The notes beneath the pieces were generated by a model that was not told the DNA's origin, made no database searches, and saw nothing but the letters and a program-made list of their open reading frames with translations. A stretch of 64,000 nt of DNA, taken from contig NZ_WSEL01000011.1 of assembly GCF_009758015.1 (NCBI RefSeq), positions 216,424 to 280,423 on the forward strand, read 5' to 3'. This DNA comes from Ramlibacter pinisoli. Its GTDB lineage: Bacteria; Pseudomonadota; Gammaproteobacteria; Burkholderiales; Burkholderiaceae_C. Position 1 is the first letter of the stretch, and every line of letters starts with the position of its first letter. Shown in pieces: positions 1 through 12,146 of the stretch. Made by a program: the position numbers and the translations under genes.

Positions 1-1310
1 TGCTGGACGAGAGCGCCACCCACTGGATCCACGGCTTCTCGGTGCGCAGCCGCACCCAGGGCGTGTTCGACTGGGAGGCGACGGCCAGCCTGTACGACTA
101 CGCGCGCGACCTGAAGCGGCAGACCGCCGTGACCAACACGCTGCCGGGCGCGGCCAGCGGCGGCCCCGGGACGGTCGCCGACGGCAGCGGCACCGGCTGG
201 TCGACGCTGGCCCTGCGCGGCACCTGGCGGCCGGCGGGCATGAAGGGCCCGCACATCGTCGAGGGCGGGGTGCAGCAGGACGACTACAAGCTGTCCTACC
301 GCACCTCGACGATCACGGGCAACTGGCTGGCCGACCCGGGCGGCGCCCTGGCCAGCGACGTCGGCGGCCGCACCCGCCTGCGCAGCCTGTGGGGCCAGGA
401 TGCCTGGGCCTTCGCACCGGACTGGAAGGCGGTGCTGGGCGCCCGGGCGGAGCGCTGGTCGGCCTACTCGGGCTTCACCACCATCACCGCGGCGCCGGCG
501 GTGAACACGGCCTGGCCGGAGCGCACCGAGAGCCACCTGTCGCCCAAGCTCGCCGTGTCCTGGCAGACCCGGTCCGACCTGGTGCTCAAGGCGGCGGCCG
601 GGCGGGCGGTGCGCTTTCCCACGGTGGCCGAGTTGTACGGCGCCACCTCCACCACCAACTCGGCGTTCATCAACGACCCCAACCTGCGGCCCGAGCGCTC
701 GTGGACCGGCGAGCTCACCGCCGAGAAGGACGTGGGCAACGGGGTCGCCCGGGCCACGCTGTTCTACGAGGACACGCACGACGCGCTGTACACCCAGACC
801 ACGTTCGACACCGTGGCCAACCGCAACGTGAGCCGGGTGCAGAACGTCGGCCGCATCGTCACCAAGGGCATCGAGCTGGCCTGGAACGGCGCCGACGTGG
901 TCTGGCGCGGCCTGGACCTGCAGGCCAGCCTGACCTGGGCCGACTCGCGCATCAAGGAGAACGCCGGCTTCGTCACCGTGCCCGGCGACACCATCGGCAA
1001 GCGCCAGCCCAACGTGCCCGAGCTTCGCGCCTCCGGCCTGGCCAGCTGGCACTGGAGCGAGCGCTGGACGACCTCGGTGGGGGCGCGCTACAGCGGCACC
1101 CAGTACCGCACCCTGGACAACAGCGACGTCAACGGCAACACCTACATGGGCGTGAGCCCCTTCTTCGTCGTCGACGTGCGCGCCCGGGTGCAGATCGACA
1201 AGACGTTCAGCGCGGCGTTCGGCATCGACAACCTGAACAACCGCACCTACTGGAATTTCCACCCCTACCCGCAACGAACCTACTTCGCGGAAGTGAGAGC
1301 CGACCTATGA
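1..1310 (+). CDS. TonB-dependent outer-membrane receptor, C-terminal part (likely copper)
   Basis: This is the last ~435 residues of a TonB-dependent receptor; the reading frame is open from base 3 and the true start lies before the window. Family features are the alternating aromatic beta-strands, the extracellular-loop signature with FPTVAELYG and NLRPERSWTGELT, and the terminal strand with GIDNLNNRTYW. The protein would form the 22-strand barrel that takes a chelated metal across the outer membrane using TonB energy. Its stop overlaps the ATG of a YcnI-like copper protein by 3 bases (1307-1310), and a PCuAC copper chaperone follows, so copper or a copper complex is the likely ligand. The plug domain and TonB box are outside the window, so ligand choice rests on context. 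Confidence 0.93.
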   Translation, partial: LDESATHWIHGFSVRSRTQGVFDWEATASLYDYARDLKRQTAVTNTLPGAASGGPGTVADGSGTGWSTLALRGTWRPAGMKGPHIVEGGVQQDDYKLSYRTSTITGNWLADPGGALASDVGGRTRLRSLWGQDAWAFAPDWKAVLGARAERWSAYSGFTTITAAPAVNTAWPERTESHLSPKLAVSWQTRSDLVLKAAAGRAVRFPTVAELYGATSTTNSAFINDPNLRPERSWTGELTAEKDVGNGVARATLFYEDTHDALYTQTTFDTVANRNVSRVQNVGRIVTKGIELAWNGADVVWRGLDLQASLTWADSRIKENAGFVTVPGDTIGKRQPNVPELRASGLASWHWSERWTTSVGARYSGTQYRTLDNSDVNGNTYMGVSPFFVVDVRARVQIDKTFSAAFGIDNLNNRTYWNFHPYPQRTYFAEVRADL

Positions 1311-1855
1311 ACCACCACCTCCTCTCCCCCCTCGCCCTGGTCCTGGGACTGGGCCTGGCCTCGTCGGCCGGCGCGCACGTCGTGCTCGAATACCAGGTCG
1401 CGCCGGCCGACAGTGCGTACAAGGCGACCTTCAAGGTCGGCCACGGCTGCGGCAGCGCGGCGACCCGCCAGGTCAGCGTGGCCATCCCGGCCGGCGTGGC
1501 CGGCGCGCGCCCCATGCCCAAGCCGGGCTGGACGGTGGAGATCCAGCGCGAGAAGCTGGCCCAGCCCTTCACCAGCCACGGCCGCACCGTCACCGAGGAC
1601 GTGACCCGCATCACCTGGACCGCGCGCAGCGCGGCCGACGCCTTGCCGAGCGACCAGTACGACGAGTTCGTGCTGGTGGCCCAGCTGCCGGGGCGCGCCG
1701 GGCCGCTGTATTGGCCCCTCAGCCAGGTGTGCGATCCGGGCCGCCTGGACTGGGTCGAGGTGCCCAAGCCGGGACAATCGATCGCCGACCTCAAGAGCCC
1801 CGCCGCGGTGCTCGAAGTGCTGCCCGCCGCCGGCGCCAGCAGCCACCGCCACTGA
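1307..1855 (+). CDS. YcnI-family (DUF1775) periplasmic copper-binding protein
   Basis: A 182-residue exported protein. A signal peptide occupies about residues 1-23 and cleavage after AGA would leave His24 (HVVLE) as the mature N-terminus. In the YcnI family an N-terminal histidine plus a conserved acidic residue and Trp form a mono-histidine brace for Cu(II); here VVLEYQ follows the His and a conserved WPLSQVCDPGRLDW segment lies near the C-terminus. The start overlaps the stop of the receptor gene, so translation is probably coupled. An alternative in-frame extension far upstream is shadow coding inside the receptor. The role in copper acquisition or delivery is inferred from family and neighbours. 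Confidence 0.9.
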   Translation: MNHHLLSPLALVLGLGLASSAGAHVVLEYQVAPADSAYKATFKVGHGCGSAATRQVSVAIPAGVAGARPMPKPGWTVEIQREKLAQPFTSHGRTVTEDVTRITWTARSAADALPSDQYDEFVLVAQLPGRAGPLYWPLSQVCDPGRLDWVEVPKPGQSIADLKSPAAVLEVLPAAGASSHRH

Positions 1856-1873
1856 CCCCATCGGAGCGCCACC

Positions 1874-2362
1874 ATGACCAAGACCCGACCTTTCCTCGCC
1901 GCCGCCCTGCTGCTGGCCGCCGGTGCCGCCTTCGCCCAGGCCGCCGCGCCCGTCACCGCGCAACTGCCCTGGGCCCGCCCCACGGTGCAGGGCCAGCGCA
2001 GCGGCGGCGTGTACGTGACGCTGACCGCTTCCGAGCCGGTCACGCTGGTGGGCGCCGCGACGCCGATCGCCGGCACCGCCGAGGTCCACGAGATGAAGCT
2101 CGAGGGCGACGTGATGCGCATGCGCGCGCTCGAGCGGCTGGAGCTGCCGGCCGGCAAGGCGGTGGAACTCAAGCCCGGCGGCAACCACCTGATGCTGCAG
2201 GAGCTCAAGGCGCCGCTGCAGGCCGGCACCAGCATCCCGCTGACGCTGACCTTCCGCACCGCCCGTGGCGAGCAGCGGCAGCTGGCGCTGCAGGTGCCGG
2301 TGTCGGCCACCCCGCCCAAGGAGCTGGGCGCCGCGGCGGCGGCCGGCGCGCACAAGCACTGA
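1874..2362 (+). CDS. PCuAC-type periplasmic copper chaperone
   Basis: A 162-residue protein with a signal peptide (about 1-24, ending FAQA). It carries the full PCuAC metal motif H-X10-M-X21-H-X-M: His72, Met83, His105 and Met107 fall at exactly the family spacing. PCuAC proteins bind Cu(I) in the periplasm and pass it to the CuA centre of cytochrome oxidase or to partner proteins; the short C-terminal tail ending HKH may add a second binding site. It starts 18 bases after the YcnI-like gene and forms one operon with it and the TonB receptor. DUF1775 and PCuAC proteins are frequent partners in proteobacteria. Confidence 0.95.
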   Translation: MTKTRPFLAAALLLAAGAAFAQAAAPVTAQLPWARPTVQGQRSGGVYVTLTASEPVTLVGAATPIAGTAEVHEMKLEGDVMRMRALERLELPAGKAVELKPGGNHLMLQELKAPLQAGTSIPLTLTFRTARGEQRQLALQVPVSATPPKELGAAAAAGAHKH

Positions 2363-2472
2363 CGCGGCGGCCGGCGTCGCCGGTCACCCTTTCTTGCGCA
2401 TTGGGCGCGCGCACGCCATGCCCGGCCGCGCGGCGGGCTGCTAAGCTGCAGCAAACTTTCAGAGGCAGCCCC

Positions 2473-3183
2473 ATGAGCGACTCCCAGCATGTCGGCTTCG
2501 GCAAGTTCGTCCCGGGCTTCGACTTCCTGCAGAACCTGGCGCAGGGCGCCAGCAAGGCCATCCCGCAGATGCCCAGCCTGTCGAACTGGGTCGCGCCCAC
2601 CCTCAGCGTCGAGGAGCTGGACAAGCGCATCACCGACATGAAGGCGGTGCACTTCTGGCTGGACCAGAACTCCAAGGCGCTGGGCGCCACCATCCAGGCG
2701 CTGGAAGTCCAGAAGATGACCCTGGCCACCCTGCAGGGCATGAACCTGAGCATGGCGGAGGTCGCCAACGCCCTGCGGACCAACGCCGCCGACGCGGTGG
2801 CCGGCATGCAGAAGGCGGCGTCCACGCCGGCCGCCGCCCCCAAGGAGGCGAGTGCGGCGGCGCACGCCCCGCGTGCCAAGCCGGCCGAATCACCGGCGGC
2901 GTCGCGGTCCGACAAGCCGGCGGGGTCGGTGATCGACCCGCTGCAATGGTGGGGCGCCCTGACGCAGCAGTTCCAGCAGATCGCGACCGACGCCCTGAAC
3001 GACGCGGCGCGCCACACCGCCGTCGACGCAGCGTCCGGCATGGGCGGCGCCGGCAGCGCCGCGCAGCCGCCGGCCGCGCCGGTGCACGCGGCCGCGCCCG
3101 GCGCCGCTGCCAAGGCACCGCGCAAGGCGGCCGCCAAGGCGCCGCGGGCGCGCAAGACAGCGGCGCCGCGCACGCGCAGCTGA
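2473..3183 (+). CDS. PhaM-like polyhydroxyalkanoate granule-associated protein
   Basis: A 236-residue protein resembling PhaM of Ralstonia eutropha. The N-terminal ~110 residues hold the conserved helical part (GFGKFVPGFDFLQ, then a helix with LDKRITDMKAVHFWLDQN). The middle has a short conserved patch around DPLQWWGALTQQFQQIA, and the C-terminus is a basic Ala/Pro/Lys tail with AAKAPRKAAAKAPRARK. In PhaM the tail binds the nucleoid and the N-terminal half activates PHA synthase PhaC, tying granules to DNA so both daughters inherit them. ATG at 2473 is preceded by AGAGGCAG. Upstream in-frame sequence is open but overlaps the copper genes and is not coding. No phaC is nearby. Confidence 0.85.
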   Translation: MSDSQHVGFGKFVPGFDFLQNLAQGASKAIPQMPSLSNWVAPTLSVEELDKRITDMKAVHFWLDQNSKALGATIQALEVQKMTLATLQGMNLSMAEVANALRTNAADAVAGMQKAASTPAAAPKEASAAAHAPRAKPAESPAASRSDKPAGSVIDPLQWWGALTQQFQQIATDALNDAARHTAVDAASGMGGAGSAAQPPAAPVHAAAPGAAAKAPRKAAAKAPRARKTAAPRTRS

Positions 3184-3198
3184 GGGCGGGACAGCGGC

Positions 3199-4458
3199 AT
3201 GCAGCTCTTTCCCTTCGGGCACGCCACCCACCCGCAGTGGCCGATGGCCGCCGGCCTGGTGCTGGCGCAACTGCGCGCGCAGATGGCCTTGCGCGACTAC
3301 GCCTCGGCACCGACCCTGGGGCTGCTCTACATCACCGACCACTACGCCGCCCACGCGCAGGACATCCTGGACCACCTGAGCGCCGAACTGCCGGAAGTCA
3401 CCGACTGGTCCGGCACCGTCGGCGTGGGCATCGCGTCCAGCAACGTCGAGTACTTCGACGAGCCGGCGCTGGCGGTCATGCTGTGCGCCATCCCGTCCGA
3501 CCAGTACCGCGTCTTCTCCGGCGTCGCGCCGCTGGGCAGCGGCGAGGGCATGGGCTTCGAGCCGTACACGGCGCTGGTGCACGCCGACGCCGGCACGCCC
3601 GACGTCAGCGAGCTGATCGCCGAGATGGCCGGCCGCACCGCCACCGGCTACCTGTTCGGCGGGCTGGCCTCCAGCCGCTCCGACGTGGTGCAGTTCGCCG
3701 TCGGCGGCAACGGCAACATGCGCGGCCAGGGCAAGGCCCGCGGGGTGTACAGCGGCGGCCTGTCCGGCGTCGCCTTCGGCGAGGGGGTGGCGCTGGTCTC
3801 GCGCGTCACCCAGGGCTGCCAGCCGATCGGCCACCAGCGCAGCATCACCGAGGCCGACGGCAACGTGCTGGTCACGCTCGACGGCGAGCCGGCGCTGGAC
3901 GTGCTGCTGGAGGAGGCCGGCATCTCGCTCGAGCAGCCGCAGCAGGCGATGGCCACGCTGCGCGGCACGCTGGTCGGCCTGACCGAGGCCGGGGCCGACG
4001 TGATGGGGCGCGCCGGCACCTTCGGCACCGACGTGGTGGTGCGTCACATCATCGGCCTGGACCCGGCCCGGCGGGCGGTGGCCGTGGCCAGCCGGGTCGA
4101 GGCCGGCATGCGCATGGCGTTCTGCCAGCGCAATGCGCAGGCGGCACGGGCCGACCTCACCCGCATCTGCGCCGAGGTGCGCGAAGAACTGGAGCCGGAG
4201 GAACTGCCGCGCACCGTGGCGGCGGCGCTGGCCGCGCCCGAGGCGCAGTCGGCGCCCAGCCCCGAGCGCCGCATCGCCGGCGCCGTCTACGTCAGTTGCG
4301 CCGGCCGCGGCGGGCCGCACTTCGGCGGTCCCAGCGCCGAGCTGCAGATCGTGCGCCGCGCCCTGGGCGACGTGCCGCTGGTGGGCTTCTTTGCCGGCGG
4401 CGAGATCGCCCGCCACCACCTGTACGGCTACACCGGGGTGCTGACCGTCTTCCGCTGA
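3199..4458 (+). CDS. FIST N and C domain protein
   Basis: A 419-residue protein of the FIST family. The N-terminal FIST domain (about 20-220) includes the characteristic GTVGVGIASSNVEYF and FGGLASSR segments. The C-terminal FIST_C domain (about 225-400) includes VLFRTVAF-type positions and ends with VGFFAGGEIARHHLYGYTGVLTVF. FIST modules are predicted small-ligand sensors, often found alone or fused to signalling domains; no signalling domain is attached here. There is no signal peptide, so it is cytoplasmic. It begins 15 bases after the PhaM-like gene on the same strand. The ligand is unknown. Confidence 0.9.
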   Translation: MQLFPFGHATHPQWPMAAGLVLAQLRAQMALRDYASAPTLGLLYITDHYAAHAQDILDHLSAELPEVTDWSGTVGVGIASSNVEYFDEPALAVMLCAIPSDQYRVFSGVAPLGSGEGMGFEPYTALVHADAGTPDVSELIAEMAGRTATGYLFGGLASSRSDVVQFAVGGNGNMRGQGKARGVYSGGLSGVAFGEGVALVSRVTQGCQPIGHQRSITEADGNVLVTLDGEPALDVLLEEAGISLEQPQQAMATLRGTLVGLTEAGADVMGRAGTFGTDVVVRHIIGLDPARRAVAVASRVEAGMRMAFCQRNAQAARADLTRICAEVREELEPEELPRTVAAALAAPEAQSAPSPERRIAGAVYVSCAGRGGPHFGGPSAELQIVRRALGDVPLVGFFAGGEIARHHLYGYTGVLTVFR

Positions 4459-4465
4459 GCGCCGG

Positions 4466-4963
4466 TCAGCGGCGCCGCAGGGCGGCCCAGCGCAGGCCCA
4501 GCCAGCGCCGCATCACCCGCGCGGCCTGCCAGGTGGCGCTGGCCCGCACCTGTGCCAGCAGCGCCTCCTTCCATGCCGTCCAGCCCTCGTAGCAGCGGGC
4601 GAACCAGGGCAGGCGCATCAGGGCCGGGCGGGTGAGCGTGAAGAGCCGGGCCAGGACCGCCGTGCCGGCCACCTTGGCGGTGACGATGACGGCGGCGCCG
4701 AGCACGACGTGCCCGCTGCCGATCGCCGCCAGGGCGAGCAGCTTGACCGGCAGCAGCAGCAGCGCCGGCACCGCATACAGGGCCAGCGCCGGGTACGGCG
4801 GCAGGGCCCGGATGCGCGGCTCCAGCCAGCGCAGCCGCAGCCGCTCGGACAGGCGCACCAGCGCGTGCTGCAGCGGCTCCCAGCCCCATTCCTCGAACAG
4901 GATCAGCAGCGCCAGCGGCCAGCGCAGCAGCCAGCCCAGGAGGTTGACGAGCCAGCGACCCAT
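4466..4963 (-). CDS. Small conserved membrane protein, function unknown
   Basis: A 165-residue protein with no family I can name. It has two or three hydrophobic segments (about 5-25, 55-75 and 78-100) separated by basic stretches, and a Trp/Arg-rich C-terminal half. It lies 14 bases downstream of tgt on the same strand and converges with the FIST gene, whose stop is 7 bases away. The chosen ATG gives MGRWLVNLLGW. A longer frame runs back through tgt but is an overlap artefact. The position suggests cotranscription with queA-tgt; a direct role in queuosine synthesis is not implied. Confidence 0.7.
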   Translation of the reverse strand: MGRWLVNLLGWLLRWPLALLILFEEWGWEPLQHALVRLSERLRLRWLEPRIRALPPYPALALYAVPALLLLPVKLLALAAIGSGHVVLGAAVIVTAKVAGTAVLARLFTLTRPALMRLPWFARCYEGWTAWKEALLAQVRASATWQAARVMRRWLGLRWAALRRR

Positions 4964-4977
4964 GTCGGCGTGCCCCG

Positions 4978-7177
<2,200 letters not shown>

Positions 7178-7243
7178 GCTGCTTGAGGGTCGGACGAGAC
7201 CCGTGCCAAGAGGGAGGGGGACAGGGGAAGGCAGAATTGTCCC

Positions 7244-9331
7244 ATGCCCGCTGCCCAGGCCGTCGCCGCGCCGAAGAAGGCCCTGTCCGAGCCCCAGAAG
7301 GCCCTGCGCAAACTGGGGCTGGTGCGCGACATCGACCTGGCGCTGCACCTGCCCCTGCGCTACGAGGACGAGACGCGGATCGTGCGGTTGTGCGACGCGC
7401 GCGAGGGCGAGACGGTGCAGATCGAGGCCACCGTCACCGACAGCCAGATCGCCTTCCGGCCGCGCCGCCAGCTGGTGGTGACCGTCGACGACGGCAGCGA
7501 CACCTGCGTGCTGCGCTTCTTCTCGTTCTACCCGTCCCACCAGAAGGCGCTGGCGGTCGGCACCCGGCTGCTGGTGCGCGGCGAGCTCAAGGGCGGGTTC
7601 CTCGGCTGGCAGATGGTCCATCCGGCCACCCGGCCCGCCGGCGGCGCGTTGCCCGAGGCCCTGACCCCGGTCTATCCCACCGTGGCCAGCCTGCCCCAGG
7701 CCTACCTGCGCAAGGCGGTCCTGGCCGGGCTGGCGCGCGCCGACCTGTCGGAGACCGTGCCGGTGCCACTCGTGCCCCAGCTGGGCCTGCGCGACCCCTG
7801 GCCGCTGCGGGCGGCGCTGCAGTTCCTGCACCATCCGCCGCCCGACACGCCGCTGGCGACGCTGGAGGACCGCAGCCACCCGGCCTGGCAGCGCCTGAAG
7901 TCCGAGGAGCTGCTGGCGCAGCAGCTGTCGCAGCTGGAGAGCAAGCGCGAGCGCGACCGGCTGCGCGCGCCGGTGCTGGCCGCGCCGGCCGGCGGGCTGC
8001 ACGAGCAGCTGCTGCAGGTGCTGCCGTTCCAGCTCACCGCCGCCCAGCGGCGCGTCGGCGAGGAGATCGCCGGCGACCTCGGCCGGGCGGTGCCGATGCA
8101 CCGGCTGCTGCAGGGCGACGTGGGCGCCGGCAAGACGGTGGTGGCGGCGCTGGCGGCGGCCATCGCCATCGACGCCGGCTGGCAGTGCGCCCTGATGGCA
8201 CCGACCGAGATCCTGGCCGAGCAGCACTTCCGCAAGCTGATCGGCTGGCTGGAGCCGCTGCTGGCGGCGCGCGGGCAGGTGGTGGCCTGGCTCACGGGCA
8301 GCCAGAAGAAGAAGGAGCGGGCGCCGATGCTCGAGCGCATCGGCAGCGGCGAGGCGGCGCTGGTGGTGGGCACCCACGCCGTCATCCAGGAGCAGGTGCA
8401 GTTCCGGCGGCTGGCGCTGGCCATCATCGACGAGCAGCACCGGTTTGGCGTCGCGCAGCGGCTGGCGCTGCGCGAGAAGATGGACGAGGGCGGGCAGGAG
8501 CCGCATCTGCTGATGATGTCGGCCACCCCCATCCCGCGCACCCTGGCGATGAGCTACTACGCCGACCTGGACGTCTCCACCATCGACGAACTGCCGCCCG
8601 GGCGCACGCCCGTGGTCACCCGGCTGGTGGCCGACAGCCGGCGCGACGAGGTGGTCGAGCGCATCCGGGCGCAGGTCGCCCAGGGCCGGCAGGTGTACTG
8701 GGTCTGTCCGCTGATCGAGGAGAGCGAGGCGCTCGACCTCACCAATGCCACCGCCACCCACCAGGCGCTGTCGGCGGCATTGCCCGGCGTGCTGGTGGGC
8801 CTGCTGCATTCGCGCATGCCGGCGGCCGAGAAGAAGGCCGTGATGGCGCTGTTCACCGGCGGCCAGATGGGCGTGCTGGTCTCCACCACCGTGATCGAGG
8901 TCGGCGTCGACGTGCCCAACGCCTCGCTGATGGTGATCGAGCATGCCGAGCGGTTCGGCCTGTCGCAGCTGCACCAGCTGCGCGGTCGCGTCGGCCGCGG
9001 CGCGGCGGCCTCGGCCTGCGTGCTGCTGTACGCGCCGGGCGAGAACGGCCGCCTGGGCGAGACGGCGCGGGCACGGCTGAAGGCGATGGCCGAGACCGCC
9101 GACGGCTTCGAGATCGCGCGCCGCGACCTCGAGATCCGCGGGCCGGGCGAGTTCCTGGGGGCGCGCCAGTCGGGCGCGCCGCTGCTGCGGTTCGCCGACC
9201 TGGCCACCGATGCGCACCTGCTGGAGCCGGCGCGCCGCCTCGCGCCGCTGCTGCTCGATCGCCACCCGCAGGACGCCAGCCGCCACACGGCGCGCTGGTT
9301 GGGGGGAAAATCCGACTTCCTCAAGGCCTAG
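7244..9331 (+). CDS. recG: ATP-dependent DNA helicase RecG
   Basis: A 695-residue RecG, the fork-reversal and branch-migration helicase. The N-terminal wedge/OB domain covers about residues 25-170. The helicase core begins near 265 with [10 protein letters not shown], Walker [11 protein letters not shown], the DEQH box ([10 protein letters not shown]), the [12 protein letters not shown] motif III, and motif [11 protein letters not shown]. It closes with the RecG-typical [20 protein letters not shown]. Length matches the family (about 690). It is divergent from queA and 47 bases upstream of oxyR. Confidence 0.98.
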   Translation: MPAAQAVAAPKKALSEPQKALRKLGLVRDIDLALHLPLRYEDETRIVRLCDAREGETVQIEATVTDSQIAFRPRRQLVVTVDDGSDTCVLRFFSFYPSHQKALAVGTRLLVRGELKGGFLGWQMVHPATRPAGGALPEALTPVYPTVASLPQAYLRKAVLAGLARADLSETVPVPLVPQLGLRDPWPLRAALQFLHHPPPDTPLATLEDRSHPAWQRLKSEELLAQQLSQLESKRERDRLRAPVLAAPAGGLHEQLLQVLPFQLTAAQRRVGEEIAGDLGRAVPMHRLLQGDVGAGKTVVAALAAAIAIDAGWQCALMAPTEILAEQHFRKLIGWLEPLLAARGQVVAWLTGSQKKKERAPMLERIGSGEAALVVGTHAVIQEQVQFRRLALAIIDEQHRFGVAQRLALREKMDEGGQEPHLLMMSATPIPRTLAMSYYADLDVSTIDELPPGRTPVVTRLVADSRRDEVVERIRAQVAQGRQVYWVCPLIEESEALDLTNATATHQALSAALPGVLVGLLHSRMPAAEKKAVMALFTGGQMGVLVSTTVIEVGVDVPNASLMVIEHAERFGLSQLHQLRGRVGRGAAASACVLLYAPGENGRLGETARARLKAMAETADGFEIARRDLEIRGPGEFLGARQSGAPLLRFADLATDAHLLEPARRLAPLLLDRHPQDASRHTARWLGGKSDFLKA

Positions 9332-9378
9332 GGGCGCCGCTTCTTTGCCCGACCGACGACCGAGCCAATCCGCACCGC

Positions 9379-10335
9379 ATGACCCTCACCGAGCTCAAGT
9401 ACATCGTCGCCGTGGCGCGCGAGAAGCATTTCGGCAAGGCCGCCGAAGCCTGCTTCGTGTCGCAGCCGACGCTCTCGGTGGCCATCAAGAAGCTCGAGGA
9501 CGAGCTGGAGATCAAGCTGTTCGAGCGCAGCGCCAACGAGGTGAGCGTCACGCCGCTGGGCGAGGAGATCGTGCGCCAGGCGCAGAGCGTGCTGGAGCAG
9601 GCCGCCGCCATCAAGGAGATCGCCAAGCGCGGCAAGGACCCGCTGGCCGGCCCGCTGAAGCTGGGCGTGATCTACACCATCGGGCCCTACCTGCTGCCGG
9701 ACCTGGTGCGCCAGGCGATCGCGCGCACGCCGCAGATGCCGCTGATGCTGCAGGAGAACTTCACGGTCAAGCTGTTGGAGATGCTGCGCACCGGCGAGAT
9801 CGACTGCGCCATCATGGCCGAGCCCTTCCCCGACACCGGGCTGGCGCTGGCGGCGCTGTACGACGAGCCCTTCCTGGCGGTGGTGCCGACCTCGCACCCG
9901 TTCGCCGACCGCAAGACCATCACCTCGCAGGAGCTCAAGAGCGAGACCATGCTGCTGCTGGGCAACGGCCACTGCTTCCGCGACCACGTGCTGGAGGTCT
10001 GCCCCGAGTTCGCCCGCTTCTCCAGCGACGCCGAGGGCATCCGCAAGAGCTTCGAGGGCTCGTCGCTCGAGACCATCAAGCACATGGTGGCCGCCGGCAT
10101 GGGCGTGACCCTGGTGCCGCGGCTGTCGGTGCCCAAGGACGCCCTGGCGCCCAAGACCACCCGGCGGCGCAGGGACGACGACCCCTACGTGCGCTACATC
10201 CCGTTCGACGGCGACCCGCCCACGCGCCGGGTGGTGCTGGCGTGGCGCCGCAGCTTCACCCGCTACGAGGCCATCGCGGCCCTGCGCAACTCCATCTACG
10301 CCTGCGAGTTGCCGGGGGTCCGGCGGCTGTCCTGA
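9379..10335 (+). CDS. oxyR: OxyR, LysR-family peroxide sensor
   Basis: A 318-residue LysR regulator with the winged helix at the N-terminus ([19 protein letters not shown] and [13 protein letters not shown]). The redox pair of OxyR is present at exactly the E. coli numbering: Cys199 in GNGHCFRDH and Cys208 in LEVC. In OxyR these form a disulfide on exposure to hydrogen peroxide and switch on peroxide-defence genes. It lies between recG and a DyP peroxidase on the same strand (19 bases to the latter), so the peroxidase is a likely regulon member. Lack of a divergent target gene means autoregulation would act on its own upstream spacer. Confidence 0.96.
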   Translation: MTLTELKYIVAVAREKHFGKAAEACFVSQPTLSVAIKKLEDELEIKLFERSANEVSVTPLGEEIVRQAQSVLEQAAAIKEIAKRGKDPLAGPLKLGVIYTIGPYLLPDLVRQAIARTPQMPLMLQENFTVKLLEMLRTGEIDCAIMAEPFPDTGLALAALYDEPFLAVVPTSHPFADRKTITSQELKSETMLLLGNGHCFRDHVLEVCPEFARFSSDAEGIRKSFEGSSLETIKHMVAAGMGVTLVPRLSVPKDALAPKTTRRRRDDDPYVRYIPFDGDPPTRRVVLAWRRSFTRYEAIAALRNSIYACELPGVRRLS

Positions 10336-10354
10336 CCCGGCTTCCCCTGCTGCC

Positions 10355-11281
10355 ATGCAAGACGACCAGATCCCCCTCTACCAGCCCGGCATCCTGGAAG
10401 GCGTGCCGCGGGTCGCGCGCTACGTGCTGTTCACCATCGCCGGCGAGCAGCAGCCGGCCGGCGCCATCCGCGCCGCCCTGCAGCGCGCCTCGCCCCTGGT
10501 CGACGGCCGCGACGTCGTCATCGGCATCGGCCCGCTGCTGGTCCAGGCGCTGGGCGGCGACATCCCCGGCCTGCACGACGTGCCCGACTTCTCCGGCCCG
10601 GTCAAGGTGCCCGCCACCCCCGGCCAGCTGTGGTGCTGGGTGCGCGGCGACGACCTGGGTGACCTGCTGCACGTCACGCGCAAGCTGCAGAAGGCGCTGG
10701 TGCCGGCGTTCGCGCTGCGCCACGTCACCGACGCGTTCCGGCACCGCCACGACGCGGCCTCCGGCTTCGGCCGCGACCTCACCGGCTTCGAGGACGGCAC
10801 CGAGAACCCGCACGGCGATGCGGCCCTGCAGGCGGCCTTCGTGCACGGCCAGGGCGAGGGCCTGGACGGCGCCAGCTTCGTCGCCGTGCAGCAGTGGGTG
10901 CACGACCTGGACGCCTTCGACGCCATGCCCGAGGACGAGCAGAACCATGCCATCGGCCGGCGCCTGTCGGACAACGAGGAGATCGACGACGCCCCCGCCT
11001 CGGCGCACGTCAAGCGCACCGCGCAGGAGAGCTTCGACCCCGAGGCCTTCGTGCTGCGCCGCTCGATGCCGTGGATGGCCAGCACCCAGGCCGGCCTGAT
11101 GTTCGTCGCCTTCGGCAAATCGCACGCCGCCTTCGAGGCCCAGATGCGCCGGATGGCCGGCCTGGACGACGGCATCGTCGACGGCGTGTTCCGGCTCTCG
11201 CGACCGGTCACCGGCGCGTACTACTGGTGCCCGCCGATGCGCGCCGGCCAGCTCGACCTGCGCCGCATCGGCTGCCCCTGA
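10355..11281 (+). CDS. DyP-type (YfeX-like) heme peroxidase
   Basis: A 308-residue dye-decolorising peroxidase of the class that includes E. coli YfeX. The signature [10 protein letters not shown] places the distal Asp at residue 147, and the proximal heme histidine is His218 in [10 protein letters not shown]; these sit close to Asp143 and His215 of YfeX. There is no signal peptide, so it is cytoplasmic. It oxidises organic substrates, probably including porphyrinogens, with hydrogen peroxide. The start ATG is 19 bases after the oxyR stop, suggesting shared transcription and peroxide control. Confidence 0.95.
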   Translation: MQDDQIPLYQPGILEGVPRVARYVLFTIAGEQQPAGAIRAALQRASPLVDGRDVVIGIGPLLVQALGGDIPGLHDVPDFSGPVKVPATPGQLWCWVRGDDLGDLLHVTRKLQKALVPAFALRHVTDAFRHRHDAASGFGRDLTGFEDGTENPHGDAALQAAFVHGQGEGLDGASFVAVQQWVHDLDAFDAMPEDEQNHAIGRRLSDNEEIDDAPASAHVKRTAQESFDPEAFVLRRSMPWMASTQAGLMFVAFGKSHAAFEAQMRRMAGLDDGIVDGVFRLSRPVTGAYYWCPPMRAGQLDLRRIGCP

Positions 11282-11282
11282 C

Positions 11283-12140
11283 GTGCCCGACCGGCTGGCG
11301 CTCTGGCTCGACCTCATCCGCTGGAACCGCCCGGCGGGCTGGCTGCTGCTGCTGTGGCCCACGCTGAGCGCGCTGTGGGTGGCGGCGGACGGCTTCCCGG
11401 GCTGGCACCTGCTGGCCGTGTTCACCCTCGGCACCATCCTGATGCGCAGCGCCGGCTGCTGCGTGAACGACGTCGCCGACCGCGACTTCGACCGCCACGT
11501 CAAGCGCACCGCGCAACGGCCGGTCACGTCCGGGCGCATCGGCGTGCCGGAGGCGCTGGCGCTGGGGGCGGGGCTGGCGCTGGCGGCCTTCGGGCTGGTG
11601 CTCACCACCAACGCGGCCACCATCGCCTGGTCGTTCGCCGCGCTGGCCATCGCGCTGGCCTACCCGTTCGCCAAGCGGCTGGTGTCGATGCCGCAGGCGG
11701 TGCTGGGCGTGGCCTTCAGCTTCGGCATCCCGATGGCGTTCGCCGCCCTCCAGTCGCGGGTGCCGCTGCTGGCCTGGGTGCTGCTGCTGGGCAACCTGTT
11801 CTGGGTGCTGGCCTACGACACCGAGTACGCCATGGTCGACCGCGACGACGACCTGCGCATCGGCATCAAGACCTCGGCCATCACCCTCGGGCGCGCCGAC
11901 GTCGCGGTGGTGATGGCCTGCTACGCCGCCTTCCTCGTCATCTGGGGCGCGGCGCTGGCGCCGCGGGCGCTCGGCCTGCCGTTCTGGTTCGGGTTGGCGG
12001 CGGCGGCCGCCCAGGCGCTGTGGCACTGGAGCCTGATCCGCGGGCGCACGCGCGACGGGTGCTTTCGCGCCTTCCGGCTCAACCACTGGGTGGGCTTCGC
12101 GGTGTTCGCCGGCATCGCGGCCGGCTACGCCCTGCGCTAG
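11283..12140 (+). CDS. ubiA: 4-hydroxybenzoate octaprenyltransferase
   Basis: A 285-residue UbiA integral membrane prenyltransferase of ubiquinone synthesis. Both Mg-diphosphate binding motifs are visible: [15 protein letters not shown] and [19 protein letters not shown]. Eight to nine hydrophobic helices fill the rest. A GTG start at 11283 lies one base after the peroxidase stop, pointing to translational coupling; no ATG is available near the N-terminus. It converges with proC, the two stops being 6 bases apart. Confidence 0.97.
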   Translation: MPDRLALWLDLIRWNRPAGWLLLLWPTLSALWVAADGFPGWHLLAVFTLGTILMRSAGCCVNDVADRDFDRHVKRTAQRPVTSGRIGVPEALALGAGLALAAFGLVLTTNAATIAWSFAALAIALAYPFAKRLVSMPQAVLGVAFSFGIPMAFAALQSRVPLLAWVLLLGNLFWVLAYDTEYAMVDRDDDLRIGIKTSAITLGRADVAVVMACYAAFLVIWGAALAPRALGLPFWFGLAAAAAQALWHWSLIRGRTRDGCFRAFRLNHWVGFAVFAGIAAGYALR

Positions 12141-12146
12141 CCCGGC

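Noticed and set aside
389..1306. Frame extending the YcnI-like gene upstream by about 300 codons
   Set aside because: It overlaps the TonB receptor in another frame; the signal peptide at 1307 marks the true start.
4459..4480. GC-rich inverted repeat after the FIST gene as a terminator
   Set aside because: The stem overlaps the stop region of the convergent gene and has no T-run on either strand.
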